Origin: Micromonospora sp. MH99
GTDB lineage: Bacteria; Actinomycetota; Actinomycetes; Mycobacteriales; Micromonosporaceae
Length of the DNA: 61,209 nucleotides
Assembly (NCBI RefSeq): GCF_021442385.1
Contig: NZ_MUZA01000034.1
Location: 1 to 61,209 of the forward strand
Reading direction: 5' to 3'
A program made the position numbers and the translations under genes. The notes beneath the pieces are model-generated. The model was given only the letters and a program-made list of their open reading frames with translations. It made no database searches and was not told where the DNA came from. How positions within the stretch are numbered: the first letter of the stretch is position 1; every line of letters begins with the position of its first letter. Shown piece by piece: positions 57,871-61,209 of the stretch.

Positions 57871-58587
57871 GTGACTGACGACGCCGCTGCCGCACCGACC
57901 TGCCTGGCCCACCCGTTCCCCGGCCAGCCGCACGCTCCGGCGGGGTGCGCGGCGGCGCGCGGGCTCGACGGGCGGCCGGTGCACGCCGCGGCGTTGAAGT
58001 TCTTCTGGGGGCCGATGGACTGCGGCAAGTCCACCATGGCGTTGCAGATGAACTACAACCACGCCCGGCAGGGCCGGCGCGGGCTGGTCACCACCCGCAT
58101 CGACAGGTCACTGGGCCCGCAGGTCACCACCCGCATCGGCCTGGCCCACGAGGCCATCGAGGTCACCGACGACCTGGACCTGCGGGCTCTCGTGCGGGGC
58201 CGGTGGGCCGACGGGGTACGCGTCGACTACCTGATCTGCGACGAGGCCTGCTTCTACACCGTGGAGCACGTCGAGCAGATGGCCGAGCTGGTCGACAGTT
58301 ACGACGTGGACGTGTTCGCGTTCGGCCTCGCCACCGACTTCCGGTCCCGCGTGTTCCCCGCCGCGCAGCGCCTGTTCGAGCTGGCCGACGAGGTGGCCCG
58401 CATCCAGGTCGAGGTGCTCTGCTGGTGCGGCCGCGAGGGGCTGCTCAACGCGCGGGTCGTGGACGGGCGGGTCGTGCGCGAGGGCGCGCAGGTCGTCATC
58501 GGCGACACCGTCGACACCGCCGACGTGCGCTACCAGGTGCTGTGCCGCCGGCACTACCGCAGCGGCGACCTCGGCCCCCGCGACTGA
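57871..58587 (+). CDS. tdk: Thymidine kinase
   Basis: The 238-residue salvage enzyme phosphorylates thymidine. It shows P-loop LKFFWGPMDCGKSTMALQM, catalytic Glu in YLICDEACFYT, lasso Phe/Tyr FGLATDFRSRVFPA and zinc cysteines in VLCWCGREG and LCRRHYRSG. About 45 residues precede the P-loop, more than usual. GTG 57871 fits a leaderless start (TAGGCT at 57857-57862, 8 nt before), but an internal GTG near VHAAALKFF is possible. Confidence 0.9.
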   Translation: MTDDAAAAPTCLAHPFPGQPHAPAGCAAARGLDGRPVHAAALKFFWGPMDCGKSTMALQMNYNHARQGRRGLVTTRIDRSLGPQVTTRIGLAHEAIEVTDDLDLRALVRGRWADGVRVDYLICDEACFYTVEHVEQMAELVDSYDVDVFAFGLATDFRSRVFPAAQRLFELADEVARIQVEVLCWCGREGLLNARVVDGRVVREGAQVVIGDTVDTADVRYQVLCRRHYRSGDLGPRD

Positions 58588-58601
58588 GGCGCCGACGCGG
58601 T

Positions 58602-58633
58602 GGCCGGCCGCCCCGCGCTGGGGACGGCCGGCC
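58602..58633. terminator. Bidirectional hairpin terminator
   Basis: GGCCGGCCG (58602-58610) pairs perfectly with CGGCCGGCC (58625-58633), and three more C-G pairs lie inside the loop. It stands between the convergent thymidine kinase and secreted-protein genes. Confidence 0.78.
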
Positions 58634-58647
58634 GTGGTACGGGTGGG

Positions 58648-59496
58648 TCAGCCCACGCAGACCTGCTGCGCCCTGACGTTCCACGCCGTGGCGAACGCGA
58701 CGATCTCCCGTCCGGTCGCCTCGGCGGTGTCCAGTGCCGGCCTGGGCAGCAACGTCGCCACCGAGCCGGCCCCGGTGAGCCCGGTCAACACCGCGCCGAC
58801 CCCGGCGGTCTGCGATCCCGCGGGGCAGGCCGGCGTCGGCACGGACTTCGGCGAGTTCGCGTTGGACGCGCTCGTCGCCTCCGTCAACGCCATCGCCGCC
58901 AGCGGGGTGGCGCAGAACGCCTGGGTCTGCAACGTGAAGTTGCCCGCAGCGCCGAACACGTACGCGGTGCTCGACACCGAGCCGAGCGCCGAGGTGAACG
59001 CCAACTCGTCGATCGCCACCGCGGCATTGGCGTTGTCGATCCGGTACCCACCGCCGAACGTCTTCTTGCCCGGCGGGCACACGGCGGTCACCGCCACCTT
59101 GTTCAGCGCGTTGTTCGCCGACGTGGTGGTGACCAGTTGCAGGCCGGACACCGCCCCGGCCGGGGCGCAGACCGCGAACGCGTCCACCGACCAGGGCACG
59201 TTCGTGGCGTTGGCCTCCACCCCGAACACCGTCACCGTACGCAGGGTCGCGTCGGCGTAGACCCGGGTCATCAGGACGTCACCCTGACCGTCGTTGATCC
59301 GCCCACCCGCGCCGACCACCTGGTCGACGCCGTTGCACGAGATGGTCATCGTCTTGGCGTTCGTCGCGTCCAGAACGCTTGTCGCGGCGACCCGGTACAG
59401 GCCCACCGACGCCTGCGCCGGGGTGATCGGCGCGAGCAGCGTGGTGGCCGCCGCCATGCCGGTCAGCACTGCCAGACCAGCCAGTTTCCGCTTCAT
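58648..59496 (-). CDS. Secreted protein with three Cys-containing repeats
   Basis: The 282-residue precursor has a clear signal peptide (KRKLAGLAVLTGMAAATTLL, cleavage near AQAS). The mature part has three repeats of about 85-90 residues, each starting with a Lys-x-hydrophobic stretch, a Cys and a Gly-rich turn: KTMTISCNGVDQVVGAGG, KVAVTAVCPPGKKTFGGGY and KSVPTPACPAGSQTAGVGA. Each repeat has a second Cys near its end (FAVCAP, AFCATP, QVCVG), likely disulfide partners. Family and function not recognised; it is probably extracellular. ATG 59496 follows GGAGGG. Confidence 0.78.
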   Translation of the reverse strand: MKRKLAGLAVLTGMAAATTLLAPITPAQASVGLYRVAATSVLDATNAKTMTISCNGVDQVVGAGGRINDGQGDVLMTRVYADATLRTVTVFGVEANATNVPWSVDAFAVCAPAGAVSGLQLVTTTSANNALNKVAVTAVCPPGKKTFGGGYRIDNANAAVAIDELAFTSALGSVSSTAYVFGAAGNFTLQTQAFCATPLAAMALTEATSASNANSPKSVPTPACPAGSQTAGVGAVLTGLTGAGSVATLLPRPALDTAEATGREIVAFATAWNVRAQQVCVG

Positions 59497-59694
59497 CGGA
59501 TTCCCTCCGCACTGCCTCGTCGACTGTCGACGACGGCGTTGGGGCCAGACTCCGCACGGTCGTCAGGAGGGCGTCAGCAGCGTGGGCGCGGACGGCGTAC
59601 TGACGCCACGATGACGTGCGACTGCGACCCTGCGCGTGACGTCATCGCGGCGTCACCGGGCTCCGGACGGGGTCCACGAACAGGAGGCTTCATC

Positions 59695-60231
59695 ATGCGT
59701 ATCCGAGCGGCGGCGCTGGCCGCCCTCCTGCTCAGCGGCACCCTGATCGGCGTCGGGGGTGGTACGGCGTACGCCGATCCGGACGCGAACCCGTGCGCCA
59801 TCACCGACGGCGACCCGATCATGGGCACCGAGGGCGACGACGTCATCTACGGCGGCGCCGGCCCCGACGAGATCCACGGGCTCGGCGGCAACGACACCAT
59901 CTACGGCGGCGGTGGCGTCGACACGATCTACGGCGGCACCGGCAACGACGTCCTGTTCGGTGAGGGCTGTGGTGACACCCTCGTCGGAGGTCCGAACGAC
60001 GACGTGCTGGCCGGTCTCGACGGTAACGACCATCTCAACGGGGCTCACGGCGCGGACCTGCTGATCGGCAAGGCCGGCGTCATCGTCTGGGGCGCTGCCA
60101 CCAACGGCGACATCCTCGACGGCGGGGGCGGGGAGGACACCTGCGCGCAGGACGACAACCCCGACGCCAGCGTGATCTTCTACTCGTACGTGGTCACCGA
60201 CGCGGGTAACGAGAACCTCTACCCCTGCTGA
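59695..60231 (+). CDS. Secreted RTX calcium-binding repeat protein
   Basis: The 178-residue precursor has a signal peptide (RIRAAALAALLLSGTLIGVG, cleavage near AYAD). About seven RTX nonapeptides GGxGxDxUx follow: GTEGDDVIYGGAGPDEIHG, LGGNDTIYGGGGVDTIYG, GTGNDVLFG, GPNDDVLAG and LDGNDHLNG. These form a calcium-stabilised beta-roll. There is no catalytic domain, so a structural or surface role is inferred rather than a toxin. Cysteines at NPCAI, GEGCGD, DTCAQ and the final YPC may pair. ATG 59695 follows AGGAGG. Its end overlaps the convergent regulator by 13 bp. Confidence 0.85.
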   Translation: MRIRAAALAALLLSGTLIGVGGGTAYADPDANPCAITDGDPIMGTEGDDVIYGGAGPDEIHGLGGNDTIYGGGGVDTIYGGTGNDVLFGEGCGDTLVGGPNDDVLAGLDGNDHLNGAHGADLLIGKAGVIVWGAATNGDILDGGGGEDTCAQDDNPDASVIFYSYVVTDAGNENLYPC

Positions 60232-61209
60232 CCGGCCCTGGTGCGCAGCACGGCCGGGTTCGGGGGCGGTGCGTCGATGGCGCGCATCGCCCCGGCCCAC
60301 CTGTCGAACGCCCGCCGGGCCTCCCCGTGCCGGCCGGCGGCGGCAAGCGTCCCGACCAGCGCCCGGTGCGCCCACTCGTCGTAGGGGTCGGCGTCGAGCA
60401 GCCGCACCAGGGCGGTGGCGGCCCGGTCGGGGTCACCGTCGCGCCGATACTGGCGGGCCAGCTCACGCAGCGCCCGCAACCACACCGAGCGGGCCTGTTC
60501 CCGCAGCCCGTCGGCCCAGTCCTCGTAGGGCTCGTCGGCGAAGGCATCCCCCCGGTAGGCGGCGTCCACCTCGGCGAGCAGCACGCGGGCCCGCGCCCGG
60601 TCACCGTCGCGGGCGAGTCGCTCGGCCCGCGGGACATCGGCCAGCAGGTTCTCCGCGTCGACGACCACCCGGGTCGGGTCGACGCGTACGCCCGTCAGAT
60701 CGGCGCGCACATACCGGTCGGCGGGCCACCGGCGGGGTGGGTCGAGCACGGCACGAACGGCAGACAGCAACACCGACAGGCGGTGCGCGGTCCGCCGCGG
60801 CTCGTCGTCGGGCCACAGCAGCTCACACAGCTCCGCCCGCCCCACGGCACGACCCCGCCGGGCCACGAGGATCTTCAGCAGCGTGCGGGCCTGCCGCGAC
60901 CGCCACGCCGGCAGGGGGACCTCCCGCCCACCGACGATGACCTCGAAACGGCCGAGTACCCGCACCTCGACGGTCCCACCGTCGACGGACAGCTCGGACA
61001 GTTGCCGCCCGTCGACCGTCTCCACCCCGAGCGCCAGCAACCGGTTGGCGGCCGCCTGCGCCGCCGAGCGCTGCGCCCCGTCCGCGCCCGGGACCCGGCC
61101 CAGCAGGACGACTGTCTGCTCGGCGGCCGGTCCCGCGCCCGCCGCCTGCCAGATCGCGCCGGCCTCCAGCAGGGCGTCCCGGCTCGCGGCCGGGTCGGCG
61201 GCGACCGCG
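60219..61209 (-). CDS. BTAD-domain transcriptional regulator (N-terminus outside window)
   Basis: The minus-strand frame runs open to the right edge, so about 330 C-terminal residues are visible. First come Ala-rich helices (AASRDALLEAGAIWQAAGAG) that look like the end of a TPR or AfsR-like region. A winged-helix DNA-binding domain follows (VRVLGRFEVIVGGREVPLPA, RSRQARTLLKILVARRGRAV, LLWPDDEPRR). The bacterial transcriptional activation domain (YRGDAFADEPYEDWADGLRE to YDEWAHRALVGTLAAAGRHG) ends it. Such proteins are often pathway regulators in actinobacteria, but no biosynthetic genes are seen here. Confidence 0.85.
   Translation of the reverse strand, partial: AVAADPAASRDALLEAGAIWQAAGAGPAAEQTVVLLGRVPGADGAQRSAAQAAANRLLALGVETVDGRQLSELSVDGGTVEVRVLGRFEVIVGGREVPLPAWRSRQARTLLKILVARRGRAVGRAELCELLWPDDEPRRTAHRLSVLLSAVRAVLDPPRRWPADRYVRADLTGVRVDPTRVVVDAENLLADVPRAERLARDGDRARARVLLAEVDAAYRGDAFADEPYEDWADGLREQARSVWLRALRELARQYRRDGDPDRAATALVRLLDADPYDEWAHRALVGTLAAAGRHGEARRAFDRWAGAMRAIDAPPPNPAVLRTRAGQQG

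Noticed and set aside
59695..60231. RTX protein as a toxin.
   Set aside because: It has repeats and a signal peptide only; no catalytic or pore-forming domain and no type I secretion genes nearby.
60219..61209. BTAD regulator as the edge of an antibiotic cluster.
   Set aside because: No biosynthetic genes are visible on this side; the other side is outside the window.

Overview
The window is high-GC actinobacterial DNA, most likely from a Micromonosporaceae chromosome (Micromonospora or a relative). The evidence is the G/C-ended codon use, frequent GTG starts, stop-start overlaps of the ATGA/GTGA type, a glycine-riboswitch-led gcvP, and a gene block (pgsA-like, DUF881, small basic protein, DUF881, gcvH, garA, ftsR, bifunctional nuclease, merR) in the same order as Mycobacterium tuberculosis Rv1822-Rv1830. 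I see no rRNA, prophage, insertion sequence, CRISPR array or biosynthetic cluster.

Layout. 1-3.4 kb: end of an NrfD-like membrane subunit, then the selenocysteine locus (tRNA-Sec with CCA, selA, selB). 3.5-11.4 kb: membrane and stress genes (CNNM/CBS transporter, HhH-GPD DNA repair protein, tandem universal stress protein, methyltransferase, RsbU-type phosphatase overlapping a MarR gene). 11.7-17.9 kb: the conserved cell-envelope/division/glycine-cleavage/2-oxoglutarate-control block. 17.9-24.4 kb: a variable stretch with truncated haemoglobin plus flavohaemoglobin, a DivIVA-like coiled-coil protein, a methyltransferase, a MerR-PP2C fusion and a sirtuin that lacks its N-terminal NAD-binding motif. 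24.4-34.3 kb: glycine riboswitch and gcvP, folate (aminodeoxychorismate synthase), peptide deformylase, a TSUP transporter, a nuclease-fold protein, a secreted M14 carboxypeptidase and a fasciclin lipoprotein.

34.3-38.4 kb: a Xer-type tyrosine recombinase, a small P-loop ATPase and, at 35991-36018, a 28-bp element that reads as a chromosomal dif site. This would put the window at the replication terminus. By eye the GC skew changes sign in a pattern roughly mirror-symmetric about this site. 38.6-44.7 kb: G6PDH, an OFA-type MFS transporter with its small subunit, SDR, patatin, peroxiredoxin and a coiled-coil protein. 44.7-48.2 kb: a persulfide/sulfide module (CstR-type repressor, persulfide dioxygenase-rhodanese, membrane rhodanese, TauE/SafE) with three copies of one operator. 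48.3-54 kb: divergent MarR pair over a perfect 34-bp palindrome, Eis-like acetyltransferase, arginase-fold protein and cydAB with a BlaI-like dyad. 54-61.2 kb: PlsC, TetR, GDPD, UMF1 transporter, thymidine kinase, a secreted three-repeat protein, an RTX-repeat protein and a BTAD regulator running off the end.

The genes deal mainly with housekeeping and with redox, nitric-oxide and sulfur stress. The most unusual points are the dif site beside a Xer recombinase, the MerR-phosphatase fusion, the truncated sirtuin, the 34-bp operator, and a 60-bp repeat that links two genes by successive stop-start overlaps.
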